The notes: a model not told the origin generated them from the sequence alone. Positions 8,914 to 18,928 are shown, numbered from the stretch's first letter. The stretch: 64,000 bases of DNA from Legionella steelei (GCF_001468005.1 NZ_LNYY01000021.1:496637-560636), one strand, 5' to 3'. Made by a program: numbers and translations.

Positions 8914-10557
8914 ATGATGGAAACGGTACAAATACAACAAAAAACACATGCCGTGTGGCGTGATATCAATGGATGGAATTATTATTTTTTGTTGAAATTT
9001 GCACTTTTATGGGCCGGATATTTAAACTTTCATCCTTTCATTAATCTGGTTTTTTTGTCTTTTTTGCTTTTTCCTTTACGATCAATGGTTCTTCATCGTT
9101 GTCGCAATTGGCTCGCTATTCCAATAGGTATTGTACTGTTTTATCATGATACTTGGTTACCCGGGTTTAGTACCATTACGAGTCAAGGAACAAATCTTTT
9201 TGCTTTTAGTTCTAGCTATATTCTCGAGCTATTACAGCGATTTATTAATTGGGAGCTACTCGGTCTGGCTTTTGTGTTATTAGTTGCTTATCTGTTCTTT
9301 TCTCAATGGATTCGTATTACGACGCTTACAGTGATCGCACTTATTTGGTTAAACCTTATTACTCTTACAGGTCCTGCCATTAATCTGTTGCCTGTACAAA
9401 ACAAAATTGTTGCAACTACGGAAGAAACTAAAGCGGAGGCTAGTCCAAGTGGAGGGGGGCTCAACGATAGCTTACCGCCAACGAATGAGAATCTGAATGC
9501 TTATCTGAATCAATTTTATGCACAACAAAAAGGGTTGCATACGGATTTTCCAAATGCTCTTTCTGCTGATGCTCAACCTTTTGATATAATTCTTATTCAG
9601 ATTTGTTCCCTTGCTTGGGCAGATATAGATGCGGTGCATCTAAGAAATCACCCCATATGGGGCAAATTTGATATTCTGTTTAATGAGTTCAATTCAGCTG
9701 CGTCCTATAGTGGCCCTGCAGCAATCCGTTTATTACGCGCAAGCTGTGGTGAAACAACGCATGCTGACCTTTATAAACCTGTTCCGCAAAATTGTTATAT
9801 TTTGGATAATCTGGCTAAACTGGGCTTTTCTCCAGAGTTTATGCTTGACCATGGGGGGGTATTTGGTAATTTCCTCGATGAGCTTAAAGAGTATGGTGGC
9901 TTAGCAAATATGCCCATGATACCAAGAACAGGAGTTTCTCCAGATCTCGTTTCATTTGATGGAAAACTGCTTTCAGATGATGGGCAAATGTTTGACCGTT
10001 GGCTTAAACAACATGATGCGTCACAACAAAAACGTAATGTTACTTATTTCAATGAAATCTCTCTCCATGATGGCAATACATATATTGGTGATAATAAACC
10101 CGCACCTTATGGACCGCGGGCACAAAGGCTTTTAGATCAAACAATGAACTTCTTTGCCGCATTAGAGAAGGCAGGACGTAAAGCAGTTGTTGTTTTTATT
10201 CCTGAACATGGAGCTAATCTTGTTGGCGATAAATTACAAATGCCAGGTTTACGCGATATCCCCAGCCCGAGTATTACGCATATTCCTGTTGGAGTTAAAT
10301 TTATTGGTTTGAAAACCGGCCCTACCCCAATACAAATAAATGCCCCCAGTAGTTATTTGGCTATTTCAGAATTAATGGCTCGTTTAGCTGATGGAAAGAT
10401 ATATAGTCAGGATAATGTAGACTTAAAAGCGCTCACCAAAAATTTACCCAAAACGCCATTTGTTTCATCCAATGAGGGCGTTACCGTAATGAAGTATCAG
10501 GATAAATTTTATATTTTATTAAAAGGTGATACTAACTGGGTGCCTTATCCTTCTTGA
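8914..10557 (+). CDS. bcsG: BcsG, cellulose phosphoethanolamine transferase
   Basis: 547 residues. An N-terminal membrane part of about four to five helices (residues 22-155) is followed by a periplasmic alkaline-phosphatase-fold domain. Family active-site residues are present: Cys231 (ICSL) as Zn ligand, Ser266 (SYSGP) as nucleophile, His385 (SLHDG), and Glu431-His432 (PEHGAN). In E. coli this enzyme transfers phosphoethanolamine from PE to nascent cellulose. It is transcribed alone, 3 kb from bcsC and 11 kb from bcsRQABZ. No BcsE or BcsF is seen in the window. The ATG at 8917 would serve equally as start. Confidence 0.93.
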   Translation: MMETVQIQQKTHAVWRDINGWNYYFLLKFALLWAGYLNFHPFINLVFLSFLLFPLRSMVLHRCRNWLAIPIGIVLFYHDTWLPGFSTITSQGTNLFAFSSSYILELLQRFINWELLGLAFVLLVAYLFFSQWIRITTLTVIALIWLNLITLTGPAINLLPVQNKIVATTEETKAEASPSGGGLNDSLPPTNENLNAYLNQFYAQQKGLHTDFPNALSADAQPFDIILIQICSLAWADIDAVHLRNHPIWGKFDILFNEFNSAASYSGPAAIRLLRASCGETTHADLYKPVPQNCYILDNLAKLGFSPEFMLDHGGVFGNFLDELKEYGGLANMPMIPRTGVSPDLVSFDGKLLSDDGQMFDRWLKQHDASQQKRNVTYFNEISLHDGNTYIGDNKPAPYGPRAQRLLDQTMNFFAALEKAGRKAVVVFIPEHGANLVGDKLQMPGLRDIPSPSITHIPVGVKFIGLKTGPTPIQINAPSSYLAISELMARLADGKIYSQDNVDLKALTKNLPKTPFVSSNEGVTVMKYQDKFYILLKGDTNWVPYPS

Positions 10558-10815
10558 TTACTCGTATAACTTGTATTACGTGAACGTAGGCGTCCTCAGC
10601 CGAATTGTCATCAAATTTCATGTAGAAAAAACACCTTTATCTCCTATAAGTAAAGAATTTGTTTCATAAACAAAATGTATTATAGACCTATATTAGGCGC
10701 TGCTAAAATTGCGAAATACTATAAAACTACTAAAGAAAAAAGCAGTTAAATTGTTGCAGAATCGTCTCGTAATACGTAATAGTAACCGAAGCAACTAGTA
10801 ATTAACGGTATTAAT

Positions 10816-11646
10816 GTGGGGGTTTTAAATGTTAGAAATGATATCATTAATGTTTATCTGAAATTAATAGTGCTAAATATTAAAATGACCACTCTAAACT
10901 CCAATAGAGAGAATAACTTGGATAGTAAAGTTAACGAATTTATTCAAGCGATTCAGAAGTATTTAGGCCATAGAAGGTATAAGTTTTTTGAAACTATTGT
11001 GTCATTCTTAATCATTACACTACAAGCAATTACGTTATTTAATTTAATTTATACCTATGAAAACAGTTCTTTTTTTTATTTAATTCTGGTTTTGGTTATT
11101 GCGTATGTCGCTACAGATTTGGTTAATGGTTTAGTCCATATGTACATGGATAATAATACTTATTACTCATGTTTAGTTGGGCCTTATATTGCTGCATTTC
11201 ACTTACATCATGCAAAATCCATTTATCAAATAAGGCACCCACTAAAGGTCTATTTTGATGAGTCGGGAACTAAATTTTGGTTGTTGGTGTATTTGTTTAT
11301 TTTGGTGAGCATTCAGTCAAATGTTCACTTAGGTGTTTTCTTAAATGTTGGACTGGTCGCTTTTGGTATTTTTTCATCTGTTGCTGAGGTGTCGCATTAT
11401 TGGTGTCATAATGCAACTGAAAAAAATCGACTCATCTTATGGTTACAGAATAATCACGTATTACTTTCTAAAGAGCATCATAAAGCACATCATTGTTCTG
11501 ATAATACGCAGTATGCATTTTTAAATGGAGTAACTGATCCGCTATTAAATTTAATTGCTGGTTACCACTATAAGGGTTATAAAAATTATGCAGACAAACA
11601 TACTCGCATTTATATACAACGAACGTTGCACTCAAGAGCAAAATAA
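10816..11646 (+). CDS. TMEM189/CarF-like plasmanylethanolamine (lipid) desaturase family protein
   Basis: 276 residues with hydrophobic segments around 47-70, 78-98, 157-176 and 178-196. Histidine clusters in order are DLVNGLVHMYMD, FHLHHAKSIYQIRHP, EVSHYWCHN and the strong KEHHKAHH followed by YAFLNGVTDPLLN. This order matches the Kua/TMEM189/CarF family that forms the vinyl-ether bond of plasmalogens with a di-iron centre. The nearest start is GTG 10816; an in-frame ATG at 10885 gives a 253-residue protein and may be the true start, since neither has a strong ribosome site. The substrate is an inference; another lipid desaturase is possible. Not in an obvious operon. Confidence 0.72.
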   Translation: MGVLNVRNDIINVYLKLIVLNIKMTTLNSNRENNLDSKVNEFIQAIQKYLGHRRYKFFETIVSFLIITLQAITLFNLIYTYENSSFFYLILVLVIAYVATDLVNGLVHMYMDNNTYYSCLVGPYIAAFHLHHAKSIYQIRHPLKVYFDESGTKFWLLVYLFILVSIQSNVHLGVFLNVGLVAFGIFSSVAEVSHYWCHNATEKNRLILWLQNNHVLLSKEHHKAHHCSDNTQYAFLNGVTDPLLNLIAGYHYKGYKNYADKHTRIYIQRTLHSRAK

Positions 11647-11697
11647 TGAATGTTTCGTTTTTTAAGTAGCCCAAATTACTTTAGTGAAATTCTCGAA

Positions 11698-11892
11698 TGG
11701 ATTGATTGAGATGTAGCGACATGGTCACTTGCCGGTTTTTCTTTTACTTTGTGGGCAATAGCCAATTTAGCCCACGGACGATTACTCATCATCGTTGGTA
11801 TCGCTTACATTTTTCCAATTATCCTAAAGAAAGAAAAGCGCTCATCCCGTTTCTTCTTTGAAGAAATTCCCTTGCCTAACAGTTGGCCCTGA
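11698..11892 (+). pseudogene. Possible remnant of a small membrane protein
   Basis: After an in-frame TGA at 11707 the frame stays open for 60 codons to TGA at 11890-11892. It reads as a coherent hydrophobic, Trp-bearing peptide (WSLAGFSFTLWAIANLAHGR), then two more hydrophobic residue runs, a KKEKR patch and EIPLPNSWP. There is no start codon with a ribosome site and an in-frame stop precedes it, so it is likely a decayed fragment. The family is not recognised. Confidence 0.3.
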
Positions 11893-12025
11893 GCAATGAT
11901 AAATAAATCCTGATCCTAGAAGATTTCTCATACCTGTTCAATGCTCAATGAGACATTTTGCACAAGTGGCTACCCTTTACCATATGATAGTATCGAGCTC
12001 TATCAAAACATATTTTTAAGACACA

Positions 12026-12050
12026 AGGCTTGGCTTAACAGTCCAAGCCT
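12026..12050 (-). terminator. Hairpin at the 3' end of bcsC (also a family 2 repeat)
   Basis: AGGCTTGG at 12026-12033 pairs perfectly with CCAAGCCT at 12043-12050, five bases beyond the bcsC stop. The loop CTTAACAGT and the arms match dispersed repeat family 2 (see 40865-40892), so a repeat seems to serve as terminator. On the minus strand it is followed by TTGTGTCTTAAAAATA rather than a clean T-run. Confidence 0.55.
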
Positions 12051-12054
12051 ACGT

Positions 12055-15000
12055 CTATCTAAAGTTAGAATAGGGTACTAAGGGGATAATAGGCATGTCC
12101 ATATCGCCCTGCCAGCCTTCGAATGAATAGCGTAGGAAAAGAGAGACATGGCTTGGGGTATAATCTGTTGATTGCTGAATATCTACCAGCCCGCCAACAA
12201 TGAAATGTGAACCCAATCGACGTTCTAGCAAGGCAAGTATAGAATAACCATAACCTGTACTATTACCCCCAGTTTGCAGGGAGTTTTGTGTATTATCAAA
12301 ATTCGGAATAAGGTTTGGCAGTGGGAAGTTTTGAATATTTTTAGTTGTTGCGTAGGACCAGGTTATAGTGCCGCCTAACTCATAAGACCAGTTTGCAGTT
12401 CGTCTGCGATAATCAATTGGCACTGTGAACGACAAATAGAAGTCTGGACTGTAATATCCGCCTTGTCCAAGATTGAAGCCGTATAAGTTTTTATCATAGT
12501 GCCAAACCATATTGGTGAGCCCAACGATAAACCGGCGATTGTCTTCGTTGATTAGTTTGTAATAATAACCATCCATTAGGAGAATACGCTGATTCGATTC
12601 TACATTTTTCCCTGTTAATTCACTGCCAATGATATTAGCCCAGAAACCGTTTGCTTCACCTCGATCGTAACTAAGTGACAAAGTAAGTCCGGTGGCTACG
12701 ACCCCACCCCATACAATTCCTGTATTTGGATCTTTTGCACCAGCAAAAGAAAGTAATGAGTTAGTCATGGGGCGCTGTGATGCTGTGATTGTCCAGCCAA
12801 TATGGCGTATTTCACCGCTATAATTGATGCCGCCAATAAAATTAGTTACAGGAAATCCTATAGGTGTTTCACCGACATCAAATCCCCAAACTGGATTTTG
12901 CCATCCACCATCCCAGCTGAGCCCATTTGCGCGTTGGGCTATATCTGTAGTACACCCATTAATATTACAGGTACCAAAGTCACTAAAATATACGCCATCA
13001 ATTGTCGAAAAGCTTCCGGCACTTATACTCACTGCATCAGTTCGTAAAAATGCGCGTCCGTTTGCATAACCCCAATCTGCTTGTGTTATAGTGTCTTCGG
13101 CACGCATATCAGAAGTTCCAGCAGTGCCTGTTAGACGCCAGTAATCTTGATCGACAGTAATGCGCGTTTCTCGTTGCTGATACAGTGAGCCTGCTTCAGC
13201 GCGGATGCTGCGTTTAAGCCAATCATCTCCTGTATGATTACGGGTCAACAAAGTATAATAGTCATTGTTGGCAGGCCAAATGGGTGTAATCTCACTTTCG
13301 ACCATGGCTTTTTTGTAATCTTCTTGCGCCAGTTTAGGCATGCGAAGTTGCGTTTCTAAACGAGCTGCGTCGCGAAATATAAGCGCACTATCTTGACTAG
13401 GAGCAGCATTGGCGTTTTCTCGTTTGATACGGTTGAAAATGGCTAACGCTTTTTGTGAGTTGCCTACAGCGTTCCATGCATTTGCTAATCTTCTTTGCAT
13501 GTTGCTATTGAACGTTAATTTCATTGTTTGCTGCTCTTCCAGCAATTGCTGGGCTTTTTTCTTGTTTCCTAAGGCGATAAGCGACTCTATAACACCTAAG
13601 TTGGCATCCGCATTAAGTGGCTCCTGGGTTTTCACCTCTTGATAGTAATTCAATGCTGTTGCAAACTCAGCATCGTTAAAAGCCCAATCGGCCAAAGTAA
13701 GCTTGATGGGTATTGTTTGTGCTTGCTGCATTAAATAGGCTGTTGCACCTTGCGTATCTCCACTATCTCGCAATTGTTGCGCGTGTTGCAAAATCAATTC
13801 AGCAGTGATGCGTTGCGCCAGTTGGCGCATGCCTTCATTCCATAGTTTTTGTGGAATGCTATGGAGTTGATTCAGAGCTTGTTGTAATTTTTCTATACTT
13901 GATAAGTAAAGTGCATAAGCATACGCTTGAGTTGGCTCTTTTTTTTGTTTTGAGAGTAACTTCTGAAATAGTTCATTTGCTTTTTTAGCGTTGCCTACAT
14001 GATTTAAAGCAAGTGCATAATGATAAGTTAGCCAGACATCATCGGGATCGAGCCTCTCTGCTTGGCTGTACTTTTCTATTGCTTTCCCCCATTGGTTGCC
14101 TTTTTCAAATTGTGCCGCTTGCTCTTGTAGCAAGGAACTTTCCAAACTACGCCGAGCATCACTAAATTTGCTTTTCACATCGTCAGGCAAACTATTTAGA
14201 TAATCTAATGCTTTCTTCAATGACTGACGTTTATAGATGCCTACAAGTCCATAAACTGCACTACTCTTACCTGGACTTACGAGTAACGCTTGTTTATATG
14301 CTTTTTCTGCTTCGACAAAATTTTTACGAGCAAATGCTACCTCTGCTAGTCCAACCCAAGCATAATAATTTGCATGATCTAGAAGGAGAGATTGCTGATA
14401 TCTTTTTTGGGCTAAGTCCATATTACCAGTGCGAAATGCATCATCTCCGCTGGCTACCCATAATCCTGCAAGTCTTTCTTTAAGTCCATAAGTCCAATTA
14501 TCTTGATTGCTGTTGATGGAGTAAATTTTATGTGCATTTAAAAAATTGTAGAGCACCTGCAAATGATTGAATGCATTTTGACGCTGCTTCGGAATATAAG
14601 ATACGAGACGCCAATATTCAGAACTTAATTCTCGGCTAGGGAAATCCCCATGAAAAAGGGCATCATATTGGGCTTTAGCTGCATCGAGATGTCCAGATAT
14701 TGCCATTATTCTTGCTTGTTGCAGTTTTTGTATGGCTTCAGGTTCAGTAAGAAATAAACTCATTGCAGCCTGTTTGTATTGATCAGAATTAGGTGCTTTT
14801 TGTTTTAACTCAGCAAGCAGTTCTTTTGCTAAAACCAAGTTTTTTTGTCGTATGGCAAGCTTAATTCGAGCAGCAAGAACGTCGGGATCATTGGGGGCGA
14901 TTAATTGCAGACGATCTAGTGAGTTCTTCACAAAATCATCTCGATAATAAGTTTCGCCCCAAATGACTTGATCCAATAAAAGTTGCTTCGGGTCAAAATT

Positions 15001-15063
15001 GTCAGCCGAAGCCTTTAGCGCCAAGAAGCCAAGCAATAATAAACCGAATATAGCTCTGGACAT
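12055..15063 (-). CDS. bcsC: BcsC, cellulose export: periplasmic TPR scaffold and outer-membrane barrel
   Basis: 1002 residues. A signal peptide (about 1-20, ending ASA) is followed by a long alpha-helical array of TPR units (about 30-640; clear units near YYAWVGLAEVAFARKNFVEA and DVWLTYHYALALNHVG), and a C-terminal BcsC-type beta-barrel domain (about 650-1002) rich in alternating aromatic strands. BcsC carries the glucan through the periplasm and outer membrane. It overlaps the pgi stop by one base (TGATG), so it is cotranscribed with pgi. It lies on the opposite strand from, and about 7 kb before, bcsRQABZ, instead of at the end of that operon. Confidence 0.93.
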   Translation of the reverse strand: MSRAIFGLLLLGFLALKASADNFDPKQLLLDQVIWGETYYRDDFVKNSLDRLQLIAPNDPDVLAARIKLAIRQKNLVLAKELLAELKQKAPNSDQYKQAAMSLFLTEPEAIQKLQQARIMAISGHLDAAKAQYDALFHGDFPSRELSSEYWRLVSYIPKQRQNAFNHLQVLYNFLNAHKIYSINSNQDNWTYGLKERLAGLWVASGDDAFRTGNMDLAQKRYQQSLLLDHANYYAWVGLAEVAFARKNFVEAEKAYKQALLVSPGKSSAVYGLVGIYKRQSLKKALDYLNSLPDDVKSKFSDARRSLESSLLQEQAAQFEKGNQWGKAIEKYSQAERLDPDDVWLTYHYALALNHVGNAKKANELFQKLLSKQKKEPTQAYAYALYLSSIEKLQQALNQLHSIPQKLWNEGMRQLAQRITAELILQHAQQLRDSGDTQGATAYLMQQAQTIPIKLTLADWAFNDAEFATALNYYQEVKTQEPLNADANLGVIESLIALGNKKKAQQLLEEQQTMKLTFNSNMQRRLANAWNAVGNSQKALAIFNRIKRENANAAPSQDSALIFRDAARLETQLRMPKLAQEDYKKAMVESEITPIWPANNDYYTLLTRNHTGDDWLKRSIRAEAGSLYQQRETRITVDQDYWRLTGTAGTSDMRAEDTITQADWGYANGRAFLRTDAVSISAGSFSTIDGVYFSDFGTCNINGCTTDIAQRANGLSWDGGWQNPVWGFDVGETPIGFPVTNFIGGINYSGEIRHIGWTITASQRPMTNSLLSFAGAKDPNTGIVWGGVVATGLTLSLSYDRGEANGFWANIIGSELTGKNVESNQRILLMDGYYYKLINEDNRRFIVGLTNMVWHYDKNLYGFNLGQGGYYSPDFYLSFTVPIDYRRRTANWSYELGGTITWSYATTKNIQNFPLPNLIPNFDNTQNSLQTGGNSTGYGYSILALLERRLGSHFIVGGLVDIQQSTDYTPSHVSLFLRYSFEGWQGDMDMPIIPLVPYSNFR

Positions 15064-16514
15064 CAGTTAATCCAATTATTTTGTCGAGCTATTTCTTTAG
15101 AGCTCTCGACTCCAGGTTGGTCAAATGAGTTGATATTCCAAATTACACCTTGAACAAAAATTTTATGTTCGTATAAAGCAATCAATGCACCAAGAGTTTT
15201 AGGGGAACAATCGGTCAAGCAGAGAAGATTTACGGGTGTTTCTCCGCCAATGTAACTGTAAGGGTTCTCGCTGTGCTTGCTACCTTTGGTTAAAACCTCC
15301 TTGTGGGTACGACATATTTTATTAATTGCATCGCCATCGAAAGTACGAACACAAATTAAATCAGCGGCTACTTTATGAGTTCCTTGGCACAACAGCTGAT
15401 AGTAACTGTGTTGCGCGTGGTTACCTAGACCACCCCAGATAATGGGGCCTGTTGCATAATCTACTTTACGTCCTTGTCTGTTTATCGATTTCCCATTACT
15501 TTCCATATCAAGTTGTTGCAGATAAGGAACAAAATTTTGTAAGTCTTGGGAATAAGTCATGACGAGTAAGTTATTAATGTTTAAAAAATTGATGTTCCAT
15601 ATACCGAATAATGCCATAAGAACAGGTAAGTTTTTTGCAAAAGGCTCATTGCAAAAATGCATATCCATTTCGTATGCTCCGGTCAAAATTTCTGTAAAAT
15701 TGTCAAAACCAATAGCAATACAGGAAATCAAATTAATCGCTGAGCAGAAGGAATAACGTCCGCCAACCCAATCCCATATTGGAAGAATCGTTTCAAAACC
15801 CATTTCTTGTGCTTTCTTTACCTGTGCGGTGACTGCAATAAAATGTCGATTAAAATCGTGTTTTTGGTTAATCCACGATAAGGCTTTTTGGAAGTGAGAT
15901 AAGGTTTCGGGCGTAGTGAATGATTTAGAGGAAATAATAAATAAAGTCGTTTCTGGGTTTAGTTTCGCAGTAGTCCGTGAAAATGCTTTAGGATCAATAT
16001 CCGAGATAAAATGAAACCCTAATTTGTCTGTTACCAAATCACTTAATGCATCAATGCAAAAGAAAGGACCAAGCATGGAGCCACCAATCCCTATATTAAC
16101 CACATCAGTGATGGGTTTTCCTGAGTAACCAAGCCATTCTCCACTTCTTATTTTTGTAGCAATGAGCTTCATGGTGTTACGAACATTAACTACTTCAGGC
16201 ATAATGTTCTGTTCGTTAACCCAGATGGCTTTATTTTCTGGAGCACGAAGAGCTGTATGGAGGACAGGTCTATTTTCTGTATTGTTAATAGGCTTACCAC
16301 TCATCATGGCATTAATGTGATCATGCAGATTACACTCATTAGCAAGTTCAATGAGTGAATCCATAATCTGAGAATCAACATGTTGTCCGGTATAATCCAG
16401 AGTAATATGGTCATAGGATATAAAATAATTTTTTGTTTCTGGATTATGACTAACGTATGTTTTGGCGTATTTTTCGAGTGTTTTCCACGAATTCATTTTT
16501 GTAAGCTGTTCCAT
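15063..16514 (-). CDS. pgi: Glucose-6-phosphate isomerase
   Basis: 483 residues, slightly shorter than the 549 of E. coli. It interconverts glucose-6-phosphate and fructose-6-phosphate. Motifs are VVNIGIGGSMLGP, the ISSKSFTTPET phosphate-binding loop, the VGGRYSFCSAINL signature, catalytic Glu and His in QLDMESNGKS and GTHKVAADLI, and the C-terminal Lys region KEIA. It is directly upstream of bcsC with a one-base overlap. Together with galU this places hexose-phosphate enzymes beside the cellulose genes. Confidence 0.95.
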   Translation of the reverse strand: MEQLTKMNSWKTLEKYAKTYVSHNPETKNYFISYDHITLDYTGQHVDSQIMDSLIELANECNLHDHINAMMSGKPINNTENRPVLHTALRAPENKAIWVNEQNIMPEVVNVRNTMKLIATKIRSGEWLGYSGKPITDVVNIGIGGSMLGPFFCIDALSDLVTDKLGFHFISDIDPKAFSRTTAKLNPETTLFIISSKSFTTPETLSHFQKALSWINQKHDFNRHFIAVTAQVKKAQEMGFETILPIWDWVGGRYSFCSAINLISCIAIGFDNFTEILTGAYEMDMHFCNEPFAKNLPVLMALFGIWNINFLNINNLLVMTYSQDLQNFVPYLQQLDMESNGKSINRQGRKVDYATGPIIWGGLGNHAQHSYYQLLCQGTHKVAADLICVRTFDGDAINKICRTHKEVLTKGSKHSENPYSYIGGETPVNLLCLTDCSPKTLGALIALYEHKIFVQGVIWNINSFDQPGVESSKEIARQNNWIN

Positions 16515-16572
16515 ATATCATCTCAATCTAATTAGGGGCTGTTTCCATTTCTATTATCCCATTTCTACTATC

Positions 16573-16788
16573 TTGGCCAAGCTGCCCTGATTTTCTGCGC
16601 TCCGATGCGCACATACTGCATGTATACTGCGCTTTGGTACTCTAAAATCAAGCCGTTTTGGCTCAAGCTAACGAAATGAAAATTGGCCAAATTGACCTGA
16701 TTTTCTGCGCTCCGTTGCACACATACTGCGTATATGCTGTGCTTCGGTACTTGAAAATCAGGTCATTTTGGCTAAAGTTAGCGAAATG
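16573..16788. repeat. Tandem pair of 106-bp palindromic units (period 110 bp)
   Basis: Unit 1 is 16573-16678 and unit 2 is 16683-16788. Both start TTGGCCAA, contain CTGATTTTCTGCGCTCCG and ACATACTGC, and end CGAAATG. Each unit is itself an inverted repeat: in unit 2 the first about 23 bases pair imperfectly with 16752-16775 (ends GACCTGATTTTC against GAAAATCAGGTC), with an inner GCACA/TGTGC stem. It fills the 287-bp gap between pgi and galU. RNA from either strand could form two long hairpins. Confidence 0.88.
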
Positions 16789-16801
16789 TCAACAAGTCTG
16801 T

Positions 16802-17674
16802 CTAAGCTAAAAGCCACTTGGAAAATTTCTCTCCCTCAGTTGGGTGCTCTTTTCCTAAATCTACATTAGCTTTTAGAAAACCAAGAACACTTCCACAGTC
16901 ATAGCGTTTCCCATCATAAGGCTGTGCTAAAACGGTTTCTTTTTTTACTAAACCATTAATTGCATCAGTTAATTGAATTTCTTTATGCTCCTCATGAGGT
17001 AATATCCTGATTTGTTCAAAAATACCTGGAGTAAGGACGTAACGGCCTACTATTGCAATATTTGATGCGGCAAGATGTGGTTTAGGTTTTTCCACCAGAT
17101 GGTGTATGCTTAAAAGGTTTTTATCCCACGGTGCACCTTGAATAATACCATAACACTCTGTTAACTCTTGAGGGACGCTTTCTACTGCAATAATACTATG
17201 ACCGTATTGTTCATACATTTGGGTTAATTGCCGAATCACAGGCGTCGTACTTGTCATTAAGTCATCAGCAAGTATTACAGCAAATGCCTCATTACAAACA
17301 ATTTTTTCAGCACATAAAACTGCATGCCCCAATCCTAGCGGTTTTGCCTGACGCACATAAAAACATTCCATATCGTTAGGTGTTACTGATTTGACTATAG
17401 ATAACAGTTCATTTTTATCATGAAGTTGCAGTTCATTTTCAAGCTGATAGGCGAGGTCAAAATGATCTTCAATGATGTGTTTGTTATGGCAGGTTACAAA
17501 GATCATTTGCCGTATACCAGCCGCATAAGCTTCTTCTACTGCATATTGAATCAAGGGTTTATTAACCACAGTTAACATTTCTTTGGGGGCTGTTTTTGTT
17601 GCAGGTAGAAATCGAGTCCCTAAACCAGCAACAGGAAATACTGCTTTACGTATTGGTGGAAATGTTTCATTCAT
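16802..17674 (-). CDS. galU: UTP-glucose-1-phosphate uridylyltransferase
   Basis: 290 residues. It makes UDP-glucose, the substrate of BcsA. The nucleotidyltransferase signature FPVAGLGTRFLPATKTAPKE is at 13-32, followed by PLIQYAVEEA, the AVILADDL metal-binding Asp segment, VEKP (about 193-196) and the YDCGSVLGFLKA uridine-binding end. Length is typical. It is on the same strand as pgi-bcsC but separated from pgi by the tandem repeat, so cotranscription is uncertain. Confidence 0.96.
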   Translation of the reverse strand: MNETFPPIRKAVFPVAGLGTRFLPATKTAPKEMLTVVNKPLIQYAVEEAYAAGIRQMIFVTCHNKHIIEDHFDLAYQLENELQLHDKNELLSIVKSVTPNDMECFYVRQAKPLGLGHAVLCAEKIVCNEAFAVILADDLMTSTTPVIRQLTQMYEQYGHSIIAVESVPQELTECYGIIQGAPWDKNLLSIHHLVEKPKPHLAASNIAIVGRYVLTPGIFEQIRILPHEEHKEIQLTDAINGLVKKETVLAQPYDGKRYDCGSVLGFLKANVDLGKEHPTEGEKFSKWLLA

Positions 17675-17822
17675 TGATAATCTATCCGTTTAGTAACACT
17701 ATATAATACATATAGATTTTACAAATTACTTTTAAGTATGCACGTAAAATTTTTTGATTTATATAGTTTTTTATCAGATTTTTAATAAAAAGTAAGCGGT
17801 TATTTTAGAAAAAGGTTGATGT

Positions 17823-18845
17823 ATGTATTCTATAGATTGGGCATATGCGTATGGACTTCCAAAATCTACGGCATTTTTTAAATGCACTCCTGAAGATTTC
17901 CAGGTAAATGAGTTTTTTGATAGTCCATTTTCTGGAGCGGGGGAACATATTCTTCTTAAAATTGAAAAAAAAGGGCTAACAACTTTAGAGGTAGTTAAAG
18001 TACTGGCGAAGTTATTGAAAAAACCAATCAAGTCAATCGGTTACGCAGGATTAAAAGACCGACAGGCATTGACGACACAATGGTTGAGTATTCATGCTCC
18101 TGGTGAAGAAATTCCAGGCGTTGCGCAACTTGCAGGACCTGGTTGGCGAGTTTTAGAGTGCACCCGACATTATAAAAAATTAAGGCCTGGATTTCTAACT
18201 GGAAATCATTTCCTTGTCCGCTTGCGCGAAATTTCCCATAAAGAAGATTTGTTGGCGCGTATTGAACGCATTAAAGAGCATGGCGTACCTAATTATTTTG
18301 GAGAACAGCGATTTGGTCGAGATACGGGTAATTTAATAAAAGCAGAAGAAATGCTCGTTAAAGGGCATAAAGTTAAAGACCGATTTTTAAAAGGGATGTA
18401 TTGTTCTGCTGCACGTTCATGGATTTATAATCTAATTTTATCACATCGTGTTATGGAACAATGTTGGGATATAGCATTGCCTGGAGATGTAATGCAGCTT
18501 CAAGGTTCAAACAGTATTTTTGTTATTGATCATGTTGACAATGAAGTATTACAAAGGATTAAAAATAAAGATATTTCCCCTGCAAGTCCCTTACCTGGAA
18601 AAAGCAAGCACAAAGTAAAAGATGAGGCGTTACAATTGGTTCATAAAATTTATCACGACTGGCAATTATGGCTAGATGGTTTAGAACTTTATGGTTTAGA
18701 GGAAGACTGGCGTGCCAATATCCTACATGTGGAACAATTTACCTGTTTTATTCAAGGAAATGTGGCTGAGCTAACTTTTAGTCTACCTGCAGGATCTTAT
18801 GCTACGGCGGTTTTACGCGAGCTAAGTGTCTATCAAAACGAATAA
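17823..18845 (+). CDS. truD: tRNA pseudouridine synthase D
   Basis: 340 residues. It isomerises U13 in tRNA. The catalytic Asp lies in [13 protein letters not shown] (about 73-85), with the [10 protein letters not shown] motif (about 157-166) and the C-terminal [14 protein letters not shown] signature that closes the active site. Length is normal. It is divergent from galU and followed by the ankyrin gene. It has no metabolic link to the cellulose genes around it. Confidence 0.96.
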   Translation: MYSIDWAYAYGLPKSTAFFKCTPEDFQVNEFFDSPFSGAGEHILLKIEKKGLTTLEVVKVLAKLLKKPIKSIGYAGLKDRQALTTQWLSIHAPGEEIPGVAQLAGPGWRVLECTRHYKKLRPGFLTGNHFLVRLREISHKEDLLARIERIKEHGVPNYFGEQRFGRDTGNLIKAEEMLVKGHKVKDRFLKGMYCSAARSWIYNLILSHRVMEQCWDIALPGDVMQLQGSNSIFVIDHVDNEVLQRIKNKDISPASPLPGKSKHKVKDEALQLVHKIYHDWQLWLDGLELYGLEEDWRANILHVEQFTCFIQGNVAELTFSLPAGSYATAVLRELSVYQNE

Positions 18846-18928
18846 TTAGCCCCTAAATCAGGTTTTTTCCATTAAACTCCCCAAGCTTTACTATACTGAA
18901 CATTAAATGGATGGCTTGGGTGTTTTTG

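Noticed and set aside
12802-13069. Two plus-strand frames inside bcsC
   Set aside because: Antisense to the conserved barrel domain, no ribosome sites, unlike any family.
16573-16788. Possible CRISPR array
   Set aside because: Only two units, each 106 bp and palindromic throughout, with a 4-bp gap instead of unique spacers.
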